Assembly: GCF_020687695.1 (NCBI RefSeq)
Contig: NZ_JAJEWL010000002.1
Coordinates: forward strand, 186,001 to 250,000
Source of the DNA: Pusillimonas sp. MFBS29
Lineage (GTDB): Bacteria > Pseudomonadota > Gammaproteobacteria > Burkholderiales > Burkholderiaceae_B
Reading direction: 5' to 3'
Length of the DNA: 64,000 nt
Below are positions 26,305 to 35,556 of the stretch, piece after piece. The notes below the pieces were generated by a model that was given only the letters and a program-made list of their open reading frames with translations, was not told where the DNA came from and ran no database searches. Each line of letters begins with the position of its first letter. Positions within the stretch are counted from its first letter, which is position 1. A program made the translations under genes and the position numbers.

Positions 26305-27342
26305 ATGCGCATAGCAACTGCCAAACAGAACTATATTGCCGACGAGGCCTTGTTTGATACGGCTACGCAGCGTGTGTGGATGGCGTTGTTTGGCCTGGCT
26401 TTGGTGGCTTATCCGTTTCTGGCCAATGACTATTGGCTATACCTGGCGTGCCTGGTGGCCATACATACGGCCAGTGCAACCGGCTTGAACATACTTACCG
26501 GCTATACCGGCCTGGTCAGCCTTGGGCAGGCCGCATTCATGGGTCTGGGCGCCTATACGGTAGCCGTGCTTGAGCAACGCTACGGCACGCCATTCCTGTT
26601 GAACCTGGTCGTTGCGGGTGTGGTGGCCATGCTGGGCGGGCTGATCGTCGGTATTCCTTCTTTGCGTGTGAAGGGGCTGTATCTGGCCATCGTGACCATT
26701 GCCGCGTCGTTCATTGTTCATTTTGTTTTTGGCAATCTTGAATTTACCGGTGGTTCAGGCGGAATGACCGTGCCCCCGCCATCGTTCTTTGGCGTGGCGC
26801 TTGATACTTCGTTCAAGATCTATTGGCTGATCGTTCCCGTAACGGTACTGATGGTTCTGGGGGCCGCCAATCTGTTTCGCACACGCATAGGGCGCGCCTT
26901 TATCGCCATACGCGACCGGGATATTTCGGCAGAAGTGCTGGGCATACCCTTGCTGCGCTACAAGCTGTTGTCTTTCGGGCTTTCTTCCTTTTATGCCGGA
27001 GTGGCGGGTGGCTTGTGGGCCTACTTCTTCCGGGTGGTCACACCCGAAAGCTTTCCTCTGATCCTGTCCATATTCTTCCTGGCCGCGATTATCGTCGGCG
27101 GCATGGGGTCGATACTGGGCGCCATATTGGGCGCTGTTTTCATGACCATGGTGCCCGAGATCCTGCGCGTGGTGATAGGCGCGCTTCCTTTCGAGGGCGA
27201 CACTTTGCGTTTTGTGTCGCCGGTACGCACTATTGTTTTTGGTCTGTTGATCGTCGTATTCCTGATTTTTGAACCTCAGGGCCTGGCCGAGATGTGGCGG
27301 CGGGTACGACGCTTTTTTCACCTGTGGCCCTTCCGTAACTGA
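26305..27342 (+). CDS. livM: LIV-type ABC transporter permease LivM
   Basis: A 345-residue permease that pairs with LivH. Features: SATGLNILTGYTGLVSLGQAAFMGLGAY, a helix-rich core, IGRAFIAIRDRDISAEVLGI (ATPase contact loop) and IIVGGMGSILGAILGAVFM. It starts two bases after livH and ends 48 bases before the binding-protein gene. The C-terminus ends in a basic WRRVRRFFHLWPFRN tail, normal for the family. Confidence 0.94.
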   Translation: MRIATAKQNYIADEALFDTATQRVWMALFGLALVAYPFLANDYWLYLACLVAIHTASATGLNILTGYTGLVSLGQAAFMGLGAYTVAVLEQRYGTPFLLNLVVAGVVAMLGGLIVGIPSLRVKGLYLAIVTIAASFIVHFVFGNLEFTGGSGGMTVPPPSFFGVALDTSFKIYWLIVPVTVLMVLGAANLFRTRIGRAFIAIRDRDISAEVLGIPLLRYKLLSFGLSSFYAGVAGGLWAYFFRVVTPESFPLILSIFFLAAIIVGGMGSILGAILGAVFMTMVPEILRVVIGALPFEGDTLRFVSPVRTIVFGLLIVVFLIFEPQGLAEMWRRVRRFFHLWPFRN

Positions 27343-27390
27343 GCGGTGGGCTGATTGATGCACAACATTTCATAACACCAGGAGACAACC

Positions 27391-28581
27391 ATGACTCGTA
27401 CGCATTCCTTGCACAGGCTGGTCAGGCGGCTGGCTTTGCCTTTTACGCTGGCGACGGCCTTGGCAGCGGGCGGTGGCGCCTATGCGCAGCAAAAGGACGA
27501 CATCGTGATCGGCGGTTCCATTCCCATGAGTGGTGTGTTTGCCTTTGCCGGAGTGGGTATTCATGCCGGTCTGGGTGACTATGTAAAGATGCTGAATGAA
27601 GCCGGTGGCATAGATGGCAGGCAGGTGCGTTATGTGCCTGAAGACACCGCCTACAAGGTTGATGTTTCAGTGGCGGCATTCAAGAAGATCACCAGCCAGA
27701 ACAAGGTGAATCTGTATTACGGCGATTCCACGGCCTTTTCCAAGACCATCAATCCCGAGCTGGATCGCATGGGCAATATTTTGATGACGGGGGCGTCGTT
27801 TGCAACCGAGATCAACGATCCCGAAAAATTCCCGGCGCAGTTCCTGGTTGGCCCCGACTACACCGAGATGTTCGGTATTCTGCTGCGCTACATCGCCAAG
27901 GAGAAGCCCGGTGCCAAAGTAGCCTTTGTGTATTCCGATACCGAGTTCGGCCGTGATCCCATCGACGAATCACGCGAGGTTGCCAAAAGCCTGGGCCTGA
28001 ATGTAGCGGCCGAGATCATGACGGCGCCAGGCAGCGTAGACGTTTCCACCGAAGTCCTGAAGCTGCGCCGCGCGAACCCCGACTACACCATATTCCACGG
28101 CTATGTGCTGGCGCCCATACCTGAATTCGTGGCGCAGGGCCGGCAAATGGGCCTGAAAACACGCTATATGGGTACTTTCTGGACGATGGACAACTCCACC
28201 GTCATGAAGATGGGCGAGAACGCCGATGGCTTCATGGGCGTGATGCCTTTCCGCTACTACTATGACGAAGAAGGCGATGCGCCCATGTTGAAGAAAATCC
28301 GCGAGATGCGCCCCGAATACCAAAGCACGGCCTATATGCAAGGCTTCCTGGCCGGCATGCTGATGACCGAGGCGGTCAAGCGCACGCTCGCCGACGGCAA
28401 GGAGCTCACATCCGAAAACATGAAGGCCAGCCTGCAGTCCATCAAGGATTTCGATACGGGCGGCATTATCGGTGTGCCCATCAGCATCAAGGGCAACTCG
28501 GTTCCGGTGGGCCGCATTTATCGTGCGGACTACAGCCAGAAGAAGATGGTGCCGGCATCCGACTGGATAGTGCTTGATTAG
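27391..28581 (+). CDS. livK: LIV-type periplasmic substrate-binding protein
   Basis: A 396-residue periplasmic binding protein, type I fold. A signal peptide (basic start, hydrophobic LALPFTLATALAAGGGAYA, cleavage near AYAQQ) is followed by DDIVIGGSIPMSGVFAFAGVGIHAGLGDYVKMLNEAGGIDGR, the usual LivK-like N-lobe, and later VAFVYSDTEFGRDPI. This type binds amino acids, amides, or aromatic and aliphatic acids. It lies between livM and livF in one orientation with a GGAGACAACC ribosome site. The neighbouring acyl-CoA ligase suggests a carboxylic acid ligand. Confidence 0.92.
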   Translation: MTRTHSLHRLVRRLALPFTLATALAAGGGAYAQQKDDIVIGGSIPMSGVFAFAGVGIHAGLGDYVKMLNEAGGIDGRQVRYVPEDTAYKVDVSVAAFKKITSQNKVNLYYGDSTAFSKTINPELDRMGNILMTGASFATEINDPEKFPAQFLVGPDYTEMFGILLRYIAKEKPGAKVAFVYSDTEFGRDPIDESREVAKSLGLNVAAEIMTAPGSVDVSTEVLKLRRANPDYTIFHGYVLAPIPEFVAQGRQMGLKTRYMGTFWTMDNSTVMKMGENADGFMGVMPFRYYYDEEGDAPMLKKIREMRPEYQSTAYMQGFLAGMLMTEAVKRTLADGKELTSENMKASLQSIKDFDTGGIIGVPISIKGNSVPVGRIYRADYSQKKMVPASDWIVLD

Positions 28582-28590
28582 GGCAACGCC

Positions 28591-29394
28591 ATGACGCAGG
28601 TGCTTGATATCAACAATATCGAGGTGGTCTACAACAAAGTCGTGCAGGTGCTGCGCGGCCTGTCGCTGTCGGTTCCGGCCGGGCAGGTCGTGGCTTTGCT
28701 GGGCAGCAACGGCGCGGGCAAATCGACCACGCTCAAGGCGATTTCCCGCTTGCTGTCGCTCGAGAACGGCGAGCTGGTCAAGGGGCGTATCACCTTCGAT
28801 GGCAACGATATCGCACAGATGGCGCCTCAGCATCTTGTGCGCAGCGGCATGAGTCATGTCATGGAAGGGCGGCGCGTTTTCGAGGATCTTACTGTCGAAG
28901 AGAATCTGGTGGCGGCCACTTATGCGGTATCGGGCCGGCGCATAGAGCGCAGCGACTTTGATCTGGTCTACGACTACTTTCCCAGGTTGCACGAGCGGCG
29001 GCGTGGGCTGGCGGGGTATTTGTCCGGAGGCGAGCAGCAGATGCTGGCCATAGGTCGGGCGCTGTTGGCCCGCCCGCGGCTAATGCTGCTTGATGAGCCG
29101 TCTTTGGGCCTGTCGCCCATGCTGGTCGAAAGCATATTCACGATTATTGCGCGTATCAATCGCGAGCAGGAAACCGCCATGCTGCTGGTCGAGCAGAACG
29201 CCTCGGTGGCCTTGGCCATCGCGCACTACGGCTACATCATGGAAACCGGCAAAGTCATGATAGACGGCACGGCAGAGAAACTGGCACAGGACCCCGACGT
29301 ACGCGAGTTCTATCTGGGGGTAGGGGGCAGCGGAGAAACCCGCAGCTTTCGCAATATCAAGCACTACAAGCGCAGAAAGCGCTGGCTTTCTTAA
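28591..29394 (+). CDS. livF: LIV-type ABC transporter ATP-binding protein (LivF)
   Basis: A 267-residue ATPase, the partner of LivG: Walker A GSNGAGKST (38-46), GRRVFEDLTVEENL, signature LSGGEQQMLAIGRAL and Walker B LMLLDEPSLGLSP. The C-terminus carries an extra basic tail (RNIKHYKRRKRWLS) not usual in plain LivF, but common in copies linked to acyl-CoA synthetases. It starts nine bases after the binding-protein stop. Confidence 0.92.
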   Translation: MTQVLDINNIEVVYNKVVQVLRGLSLSVPAGQVVALLGSNGAGKSTTLKAISRLLSLENGELVKGRITFDGNDIAQMAPQHLVRSGMSHVMEGRRVFEDLTVEENLVAATYAVSGRRIERSDFDLVYDYFPRLHERRRGLAGYLSGGEQQMLAIGRALLARPRLMLLDEPSLGLSPMLVESIFTIIARINREQETAMLLVEQNASVALAIAHYGYIMETGKVMIDGTAEKLAQDPDVREFYLGVGGSGETRSFRNIKHYKRRKRWLS

Positions 29395-29426
29395 GGCCTG
29401 TTAACACTTTGGAAGAGAGGAAGGGC

Positions 29427-31247
29427 ATGTCTTCATTGGACTCCGGCCTGCCTGAGCTGACCATGCCGCAGATGCTGCGTCAGCAGGCCTCGCAGATACC
29501 GGGACGCATAGCCATACGGCAGAAGGATTTCGGTATCTGGCGCCCTTATACCTGGCTTGAGTATTGGCAGAGGGCCTGCCATGTTGGCATGGGGCTGAAT
29601 GCGCTGGGGGTATCGCCCGGTGGCCGTGTGGGCGTACTGTCCGAGAATCGCATCGAATGGGTACTGAGCCAGCTGGGCGCCGGAACCATAGCTGCGGTCA
29701 CGGTGGGCTTGTATCCCACCAGCCCGGCCGCAGAAACCGCCTACGTGCTGGATCATGCCGATGTCGAGGTGGTGGTGTGCGAAGATCAGGAACAGCTGGA
29801 AAAGGTGCTTGAACGGCGTCATGAATTGCCCAGCCTGCGGCACATTGTCCTGATAGAGACCAAAGGTCTTGGCAGCTACAGCAGCGAAGAGCGCGAACTC
29901 ATATCCACATTTACCGAGCTTGAGGCCGCGGGTTCTCAGGCGTACGCAAAGGCTGCGGCTGTTATCGATGATGCGCTGGAAAATCAAACCCTGAGCGATG
30001 TCGGCCTGATGATCTACACCTCGGGCTCTACCGGCAAGCCCAAGGGGGCCATGATTACTTATGGCAATATGCGCGGTGTGGCGCCCGGCATCATGGACAG
30101 GCTGGGCCTGGACGGCAGCGATGCTCATCTTTCATACCTGCCTTTATGCCATGTGGCCGAGCAGATGCTCACGACCTTTGTGCCGATTTATTCGGGAGCC
30201 CAGGTAAACTTTGGCGAGTCCATACGCACCGTGCAGGAAGACTTGCGCGAAGTGGCGCCAACCCTGTTTCTGGGCGTGCCGCGTATCTGGGAAAAGCTGC
30301 ACGCATCCATCACCATCAAGATGCAGGAAGCCCATCCCTGGGTACAGGGCTGCTATCGGCGTGCCATGCGGGCATGCGCACCATTTGCCGATAAGTCGGC
30401 GTCGCAGCGTACCTTGTCCGAAAAGCTCATCTATGCGTTCTGGTACTGGCTGATCTTGCGGGCCTTGCTGAATTTCATTGGCTTGCGCCGGGCCCGGGTG
30501 GCGTTGACCGGTGCAGCGCCCATTCCCACGGATATCGTGACCTACTTCCGCACCATGGGCTTGCCCCTGGTCGAGGTTTACGGGCTGACTGAGAGCACCG
30601 GCATGATACTGGGCCAGCATCGAGATCGTTACGTGGCGGGCACAGTGGGTGAGCCCATTCTGGGGGTGGAGTACCGTCTGGGTGAACACGACGAACTGCT
30701 GGTGCGCGGTGACATGGTGTTCGCCGGCTACTACAAAGACCCTGATCAGACCCGGGCTGTGCTGCTCGACGGCTGGCTCAAGACCGGCGACGTGGTGGCA
30801 CAGGAAAATCGTATGCTGCGTATCGTTGATCGTCTGAAAGACATCATGATTACGGCGGGTGGCAAGAATCTGACGCCTTCCGAGATAGAAAATAAGGTCA
30901 AGGCCAGCGCTTATGTCAAGGAATGCATCGTGATCGCCGAAGGGCGAAAATACGTGTCGGCGCTGATTCAGATCGAGTTCGACACGGTATCGAAATGGGC
31001 GGAGTCCAAAGGCATCGCGTTTACCCATTTCCGTTCGCTTGCCGAGCACCCTGATGTGCGTGATCTGGTGCAGGAAGCGGTGGATGCAGCCAATGCGCAA
31101 TTGGCCCAGGTATCGCACATCAGGCGATTCCACCTGCTGACCAAAGAACTTGATCATGATGACGGCGAGGTCACCGCTACGATGAAAGTGCGGCGTGCCA
31201 GTGTTTACAAGGGCTACGCCGACCAGATTGAGGCGTTGTACACATGA
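29427..31247 (+). CDS. AMP-forming long-chain-type acyl-CoA synthetase
   Basis: A 606-residue adenylate-forming ligase: IYTSGSTGKPKGAMITYGN (phosphate loop, near residue 197), VEVYGLTESTG, GWLKTGDVV, and the hinge VDRLKDIMITAGGKNLTPSEIEN with the late ATMKVRR region. It would activate a carboxylic acid to its CoA thioester with ATP. Compared with FadD it belongs to the 600-residue long-chain acyl-CoA synthetase group seen beside LIV transporters in betaproteobacteria. ATG at 29427 follows GAGAGGAAGGGC. Its stop overlaps the TetR gene start (ATGA), so transport, activation and control are linked. Confidence 0.9.
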   Translation: MSSLDSGLPELTMPQMLRQQASQIPGRIAIRQKDFGIWRPYTWLEYWQRACHVGMGLNALGVSPGGRVGVLSENRIEWVLSQLGAGTIAAVTVGLYPTSPAAETAYVLDHADVEVVVCEDQEQLEKVLERRHELPSLRHIVLIETKGLGSYSSEERELISTFTELEAAGSQAYAKAAAVIDDALENQTLSDVGLMIYTSGSTGKPKGAMITYGNMRGVAPGIMDRLGLDGSDAHLSYLPLCHVAEQMLTTFVPIYSGAQVNFGESIRTVQEDLREVAPTLFLGVPRIWEKLHASITIKMQEAHPWVQGCYRRAMRACAPFADKSASQRTLSEKLIYAFWYWLILRALLNFIGLRRARVALTGAAPIPTDIVTYFRTMGLPLVEVYGLTESTGMILGQHRDRYVAGTVGEPILGVEYRLGEHDELLVRGDMVFAGYYKDPDQTRAVLLDGWLKTGDVVAQENRMLRIVDRLKDIMITAGGKNLTPSEIENKVKASAYVKECIVIAEGRKYVSALIQIEFDTVSKWAESKGIAFTHFRSLAEHPDVRDLVQEAVDAANAQLAQVSHIRRFHLLTKELDHDDGEVTATMKVRRASVYKGYADQIEALYT

Positions 31248-31867
31248 TGGCGCGGGCCGGGTCGCGAGGTACTCATCAAGCCGTGGACGAAAGCCGTCGC
31301 ACCGAACTTGTGCTTGCCGCTGCGCGCCTGTTCAGGCTCAATGGCTACGAGCGCACAACGGTGCGCGAACTGGCCGATGCTGTCGGTTTGCGATCGGGCA
31401 GCCTGTTTCATTACTTTCGGAACAAGGAAGAAATACTGCTTGCCGTCATGGCCAACGGTATTCAGTCAGTGATTGATGAGGGACACGCACTGATGCTACG
31501 GTACGAACAGCCCGCCGAGCGGCTCGAGGGCTTGTTCCGTCTGCACATGTCCAGCCTGATAAATGGTGTGGGCGGCGACGCCATGCATGCCATGATCTAT
31601 GAATGGCGCAGCCTGACTCCACAGGCCCGCGAACAGATTCAGCAACTGAGCACCGCCTACGAGCAGCTCTGGCATCGTGCGATCAATGACGTTGTGGCGC
31701 TGGGCCTGGTGCAGGGCGACCCGGCCATCATACGCAAGCAGGTTCTGGGCGGCATGAACTTTACGGTGCGCTGGTACCGTCCGGATGGCCGGCTCAACGC
31801 CGAGCAGGTGACCAGGGAGCTGCTGCGTGCCGCGCTGCCCGGATTGGCACAGCATTTGGGGCTTTAG
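31244..31867 (+). CDS. TetR-family transcriptional regulator
   Basis: A 207-residue regulator with an N-terminal helix-turn-helix: LVLAAARLFRLNGYERTTVRELADAVGLRSGSLFHYFRNKEEILLAVM (about residues 22-70). The C-terminal ligand domain resembles the TetR_C_33 / KstR2-like type that senses acyl-CoA. The gene overlaps the ligase stop by four bases, and a second ATG lies one codon later. It probably represses the whole LIV-ligase operon through the palindrome at 24513-24530; this is inference. Confidence 0.9.
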   Translation: MMARAGSRGTHQAVDESRRTELVLAAARLFRLNGYERTTVRELADAVGLRSGSLFHYFRNKEEILLAVMANGIQSVIDEGHALMLRYEQPAERLEGLFRLHMSSLINGVGGDAMHAMIYEWRSLTPQAREQIQQLSTAYEQLWHRAINDVVALGLVQGDPAIIRKQVLGGMNFTVRWYRPDGRLNAEQVTRELLRAALPGLAQHLGL

Positions 31868-31901
31868 CGCGAATAACCCGTATGACGGTTGCCCGGGCTG
31901 C

Positions 31902-32675
31902 CTAACCGCGGGCTGTGTAGTTGGCGCCAAAAACGCTATGGTAGGCAGGATAGAAGCTGCAATAGAGCACGGCCGCCACGATGATGTTCACCGGGGTCAG
32001 CAATACTTGCACGGCGCCGGGTGAAATTCCCAGGGCGGTAATGAACGAACCCGCCATCTGAATGGCAAAGAAGATGGCCGCCCAGCTGATGCCGTAGGCC
32101 AGGAAGGGCAGTTTATTGCGCCAGCAGGCCACCATGGAAAAGAACAGGGCTTGCGACATCTTTATGTTGTGCCAGCCTATCAGTGCCGGTGCATGCCAGA
32201 ACAGCGCCGAGATCACCACATACAACAGGGCGAAGGTAATAAAGGGGCCGCGCATGGCGGTGACCAGTGCGGTCTCGTCGATGGCGCCGTTCACATCGAT
32301 GGCGCTCATCAGGCTGTCCAGAAAGGGCAGTGTGGCAAAGAACCCGCCGGCCAGGCAAAAGATCAGATAAGCCAGGCCCAGGGCGAGCAGTCGCCTGCGG
32401 GTTGACTGCTCGCGCAGCGGCTCCAGCCACATGGTCAGCAGCATGGGTTTGCCGTTGGAGATATTGCGGCATGCCGACAGCGTGATGAAGGTCAGCATGG
32501 GAGTGACGGCAATCAGCAGCATTTGCCCGAACAAGGGTATCAGGTAGCTGACGGTGATCAGGAATCCCGTCATCAGGCTCCAGAAAAACATGGCCATGGG
32601 CTGGCGCTTGAAAAGCTGGAAGCCGTTCTGTATCCAGAGCCAGCCGGCCGAGATGGGAAGTGTAGCTGCTTGCAT
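31902..32675 (-). CDS. BPSS1780-type integral membrane protein of unknown function
   Basis: A 257-residue protein with about six hydrophobic helices. The start MQAATLPISAGWLWIQNGFQLFKRQPMAMFFWSL and the middle IFCLAGGFFATLP match the BPSS1780 family of betaproteobacterial membrane proteins; no biochemical function is established. It is convergent with the TetR gene (34 bases between stops) and lies 15 bases downstream of the homoserine kinase gene in the same orientation, so the two may be co-transcribed. Confidence 0.75.
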   Translation of the reverse strand: MQAATLPISAGWLWIQNGFQLFKRQPMAMFFWSLMTGFLITVSYLIPLFGQMLLIAVTPMLTFITLSACRNISNGKPMLLTMWLEPLREQSTRRRLLALGLAYLIFCLAGGFFATLPFLDSLMSAIDVNGAIDETALVTAMRGPFITFALLYVVISALFWHAPALIGWHNIKMSQALFFSMVACWRNKLPFLAYGISWAAIFFAIQMAGSFITALGISPGAVQVLLTPVNIIVAAVLYCSFYPAYHSVFGANYTARG

Positions 32676-32690
32676 GGTGAATCCGGGTTG

Positions 32691-33656
32691 CTAAAGGGCA
32701 GGTGCGGGCGTGTTGCGGCGCGCTCGCAGTATGCGCTCGAAATGACGCGGGTCATGCGGCTTGAGCGTCTGGGCCGGCCTGGGCAGATAAAAATCATAAA
32801 GACGTGATACCCAGAACCTTAAGGCCGCCGCTTGCAGCAGCACGGGCCAGGCGAGTTTCTCTTCGTCGGTGAACGGCCGGACGCTGGCGTAGGCTTCCAG
32901 CCAGGCCTGCAGCTTGTCGTGCTGAAATACGCCTGTGTTGCGCTCTATGCACCAGTCGTTCACGCTGACCGCAACGTCGAACAGCCACGTATCGCAGCCT
33001 GCGAAATAAAAATCAATGATACCGCCCATGCGGGGCATCTCGAAGGTGCCATCGAATAAAACGTTATCACGAAACAGATCGCAGTGCGCCGGTCCGAAGG
33101 GTAATGCACGATAGGTGTCGCTGTCGGCAAATGCTGTCTGTTCCTGAAGCACTTGCGTGATCAGTTCAGTCTGCGAGCCGGACAGGAACGGGATTACCTT
33201 GGGTATGTTTTCCTGCCACCACGACAGGCCGCGCAGATTGGGCTGTGAAATGCTGAAGCTGCGGCCGGCCAGATGGGCGCGCGCCAACGTATGCCCGGCC
33301 AACGCACAGTGCGCGGCGCTGGGATCGGGTTCGTAGCCTCCCGACAGGCGACTGACGATGGCACATGGCTTGCCATGCAGGGTTGTCAGGCGGGTGCCGT
33401 CGTTAAGCGTCTGGGGCTCCGGCACCGGCACACCGTGAGTGGCCAGGTGGTGCATCAGCTCTATGTAGAACGGCAGCTGTTCCCGGGTAAGTACTTCAAA
33501 CAGCGTCAGGACGTACTCGCCTTCGGTTGTCGTCAGGAAATAATTGGTGTTTTCTATGCCGGCCGTAATGCCGCGCAGGGACACGAGTTCGCCCAAGGCG
33601 TAGTCAGTCAGTAATTTCTGCGCGTCAGATTCGCTGACGGGAGTAAAAACGGCCAT
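32691..33656 (-). CDS. thrB: Homoserine kinase, aminoglycoside-phosphotransferase type (ThrB)
   Basis: A 321-residue kinase of the choline-kinase/APH fold that phosphorylates homoserine in threonine biosynthesis; many beta- and alphaproteobacteria use this form. Signatures: [33 protein letters not shown], the catalytic loop [17 protein letters not shown] and [18 protein letters not shown] (metal-binding Asp). ATG at 33656 has GGAG ten bases upstream; a TTG three codons earlier is less likely. The genetic context does not include other threonine genes. Confidence 0.9.
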   Translation of the reverse strand: MAVFTPVSESDAQKLLTDYALGELVSLRGITAGIENTNYFLTTTEGEYVLTLFEVLTREQLPFYIELMHHLATHGVPVPEPQTLNDGTRLTTLHGKPCAIVSRLSGGYEPDPSAAHCALAGHTLARAHLAGRSFSISQPNLRGLSWWQENIPKVIPFLSGSQTELITQVLQEQTAFADSDTYRALPFGPAHCDLFRDNVLFDGTFEMPRMGGIIDFYFAGCDTWLFDVAVSVNDWCIERNTGVFQHDKLQAWLEAYASVRPFTDEEKLAWPVLLQAAALRFWVSRLYDFYLPRPAQTLKPHDPRHFERILRARRNTPAPAL

Positions 33657-33727
33657 ATGCTGCAAGCTCCGCCTGTATGAAGCGTAAATAAAGAAAATGC
33701 CCGCAAATCGGGGCGATTGATTTTAGT

Positions 33728-34573
33728 CTATCGGCCCGTCTGCACAAGGTCGGGCACGAAAAATCTGTCCTTCAGCTGTTGCAGGCCAATGCGTTCCAGC
33801 ATTTCTGCGAGTCGCTGGGCCGGTTTCCTGCGCGGAAGATCCTTGAACTGGGCGATGATGAGCTCATTTTTCATTGAGTGTTCCCATCCTACCAGCTCCG
33901 TTACGCTGACCTGATACCCATGTGCTTCCAGCTGCAGGCAGCGCAGTACATTGGTGATCTGGCTGCCGAATTCCCGCGTATGGATCGGATGGCGCCATAT
34001 TTCTGCCAGCGGGTCAGCCAGCGCCTTGCCTTTGTTTTTTCGCAGAATGGACGCAACTTCGGCCTGACAGCAGGGCACGACCACAATATGTTTGGCCTGC
34101 TTTTTCAGGGCAAAGTGAATGGCGTCGTCGGTGGCGGTATTGCACGCATGCAGGGCCGTCACAATGTCGACGGCGGCAGGAAGCTGGTCGGAGCTTATCG
34201 AATCGGCGACCGACAGATTCAGGAAAGACATGCCGCCAAAGCCCAGTCTTGCAGCCAGCTCGCGTGAAGTCTGGACCAGTTCCTGCCGGGTTTCTATCCC
34301 GTAGATGTGGGAATTGTCGTTCAGGTCTTTGAAGAACAGGTCGTAAAGAATGAAACCCAGATAGGACTTGCCTGCGCCGTGGTCTACAAGCGTGACCGAG
34401 CCGCGTTGCTCCTTGACGTCTTTCAGCAACGGCTCGATGAACTGGAACAAGTGGTAGACCTGTTTCAATTTACGGCGGCTGTCCTGGTTCATCTTGCCGT
34501 CCCGGGTCAGAATATGCAGGGCTTTAAGCAGTTCTATCGACTGGCCGGGGCGGATTTCGTGGGTGTTGGGCAT
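33728..34573 (-). CDS. Methyltransferase-domain protein (Methyltransf_32-like)
   Basis: A 281-residue protein with a class I SAM-binding fold: VTLVDHGAGKSYLGFILYDL (motif I), then IYGIETRQELV, TALHACNTATDDAIHFAL and VVVPCCQAEVA. The HACNTATD and PCC(Q) motifs are those of the PF13679 group that includes TRMT13/GSTCD relatives, suggesting action on RNA or protein, but the substrate is unknown. It is divergent from the thioesterase-like gene at 34684 and follows nothing in operon fashion. Confidence 0.72.
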   Translation of the reverse strand: MPNTHEIRPGQSIELLKALHILTRDGKMNQDSRRKLKQVYHLFQFIEPLLKDVKEQRGSVTLVDHGAGKSYLGFILYDLFFKDLNDNSHIYGIETRQELVQTSRELAARLGFGGMSFLNLSVADSISSDQLPAAVDIVTALHACNTATDDAIHFALKKQAKHIVVVPCCQAEVASILRKNKGKALADPLAEIWRHPIHTREFGSQITNVLRCLQLEAHGYQVSVTELVGWEHSMKNELIIAQFKDLPRRKPAQRLAEMLERIGLQQLKDRFFVPDLVQTGR

Positions 34574-34646
34574 GGGAACTGGGCGAAGCGCCGGCTTGGG
34601 GCGCGGTGCGGAAAGCTGTATAAAGCGTCAGTTTAACGAAAACGCG

Positions 34647-34676
34647 TTGAGCGCAGGTGGCCGGCTCCCGTATACT
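34647..34676 (+). promoter_or_regulatory. Candidate sigma-70 promoter directly upstream of the start codon
   Basis: TTGAGC (34647-34652) and TATACT (34671-34676) are separated by 18 bases. The ATG codons at 34678 and 34684 follow within eight bases, so a transcript from this promoter would begin at or next to the second ATG. No Shine-Dalgarno sequence is visible before either ATG. Confidence 0.5.
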
Positions 34677-34683
34677 CATGCGC

Positions 34684-35502
34684 ATGCCTAATTCAGACAA
34701 TCTACATATTGGCCACGACGGCGGATCCTATCCGGACGCCTATTATGTGCGCACCGGGGAAACCGGCTTTTCATCCACATTGCACTCGCAGGGTGCCTGG
34801 CAGCCTGGCGAGCAGCATTTGGCGGCAGCCTCCGGTCTGGTGCTGGCCGAGGTAGAGCGCCGACTGCCCAGCGATAAACTCGTTTCACGTGTCTCCTTCG
34901 ACGTCCTGGGAGTGATCCATTCCGGGCCGTTCACCATAGATGTCCGGATGCTGCGTCCGGGCCGCTCGATAGAGCTCATCGAGGCCACCATGCGTCATGG
35001 TGACCAGATCAGCATCCAGGCTCGGGTCTGGCGCCTGATGGCAAGCGATACGTCGCAGGTCCAGGGGCAGGAGTGGCCGGTGTTGCCCCAGCCCGAGGCT
35101 TTCCCGGCGTTATTGTTCTCCGAGGTATGGGACGGCGGGTTCATTGGGTCGCTGGAAGCACGCCAAGCGGCAGACGCACGGGGCGGGCGCGGACAGACCT
35201 GGCTGCGTACTCCTTATCCACTGGTGCACGGCGAAGTCGATCCGCCCGTTGCAGCTTTCGTGAAACTGATTGATACCGCCAATGGCCTGGTAGTGCGCGA
35301 GCGTCCTGGCGATGTTTTCTTCGCCAATGTCGACCTGACCATACACTTCACGCGCCAACCCGAAGCCGGATGGATTGGTTTCGATACGCGTGCCAGCTTT
35401 GGCCCTACCGGGTTGGGTGAAACCTTCTCGGTTCTGAGCGATATTCACGGTCCTGTGGGGACTGCAGCGCAAAGCCTGACGGTGCGCATCCGCGACAAGT
35501 AG
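34684..35502 (+). CDS. Acyl-CoA thioesterase-like (4HBT_3 double hotdog) protein
   Basis: A 272-residue protein starting MPNSDNLHIG (a second ATG lies two codons upstream at 34678, and GTG at 34657). It has two hotdog-like halves: FSSTLHSQGAWQPGEQHLAAASGLVLAEVER, then VSFDVLGVIHSGPFTIDVRMLRPGRSIELIEATM, and a C-terminal half with FFANVDLTIHFTRQPEAGWIGFDTRASFGPTGLG. This is the pattern of the thioesterase-like PF13622 family acting on acyl-CoA. A promoter-like sequence ends just before the start codon, so the messenger may be leaderless. Exact substrate unknown. Confidence 0.78.
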   Translation: MPNSDNLHIGHDGGSYPDAYYVRTGETGFSSTLHSQGAWQPGEQHLAAASGLVLAEVERRLPSDKLVSRVSFDVLGVIHSGPFTIDVRMLRPGRSIELIEATMRHGDQISIQARVWRLMASDTSQVQGQEWPVLPQPEAFPALLFSEVWDGGFIGSLEARQAADARGGRGQTWLRTPYPLVHGEVDPPVAAFVKLIDTANGLVVRERPGDVFFANVDLTIHFTRQPEAGWIGFDTRASFGPTGLGETFSVLSDIHGPVGTAAQSLTVRIRDK

Positions 35503-35556
35503 CCGACAGCTTTCTTAGCCGTTGGCTTTCAAGCACCATTTTTTAAAGTTCCTGTC

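Noticed and set aside
25352-26317. 321-codon open frame antisense to livH
   Set aside because: Low-complexity His/Gln/Gly-rich translation, typical of the reverse strand of a GC-rich membrane protein gene.
27970-28992. 340-codon open frame antisense to livK and livF
   Set aside because: Spans two real genes with clear motifs on the plus strand; no recognised domain.
30144-31157. 337-codon open frame antisense to the acyl-CoA synthetase
   Set aside because: Opposite strand of a conserved adenylate-forming enzyme; no homology pattern seen.
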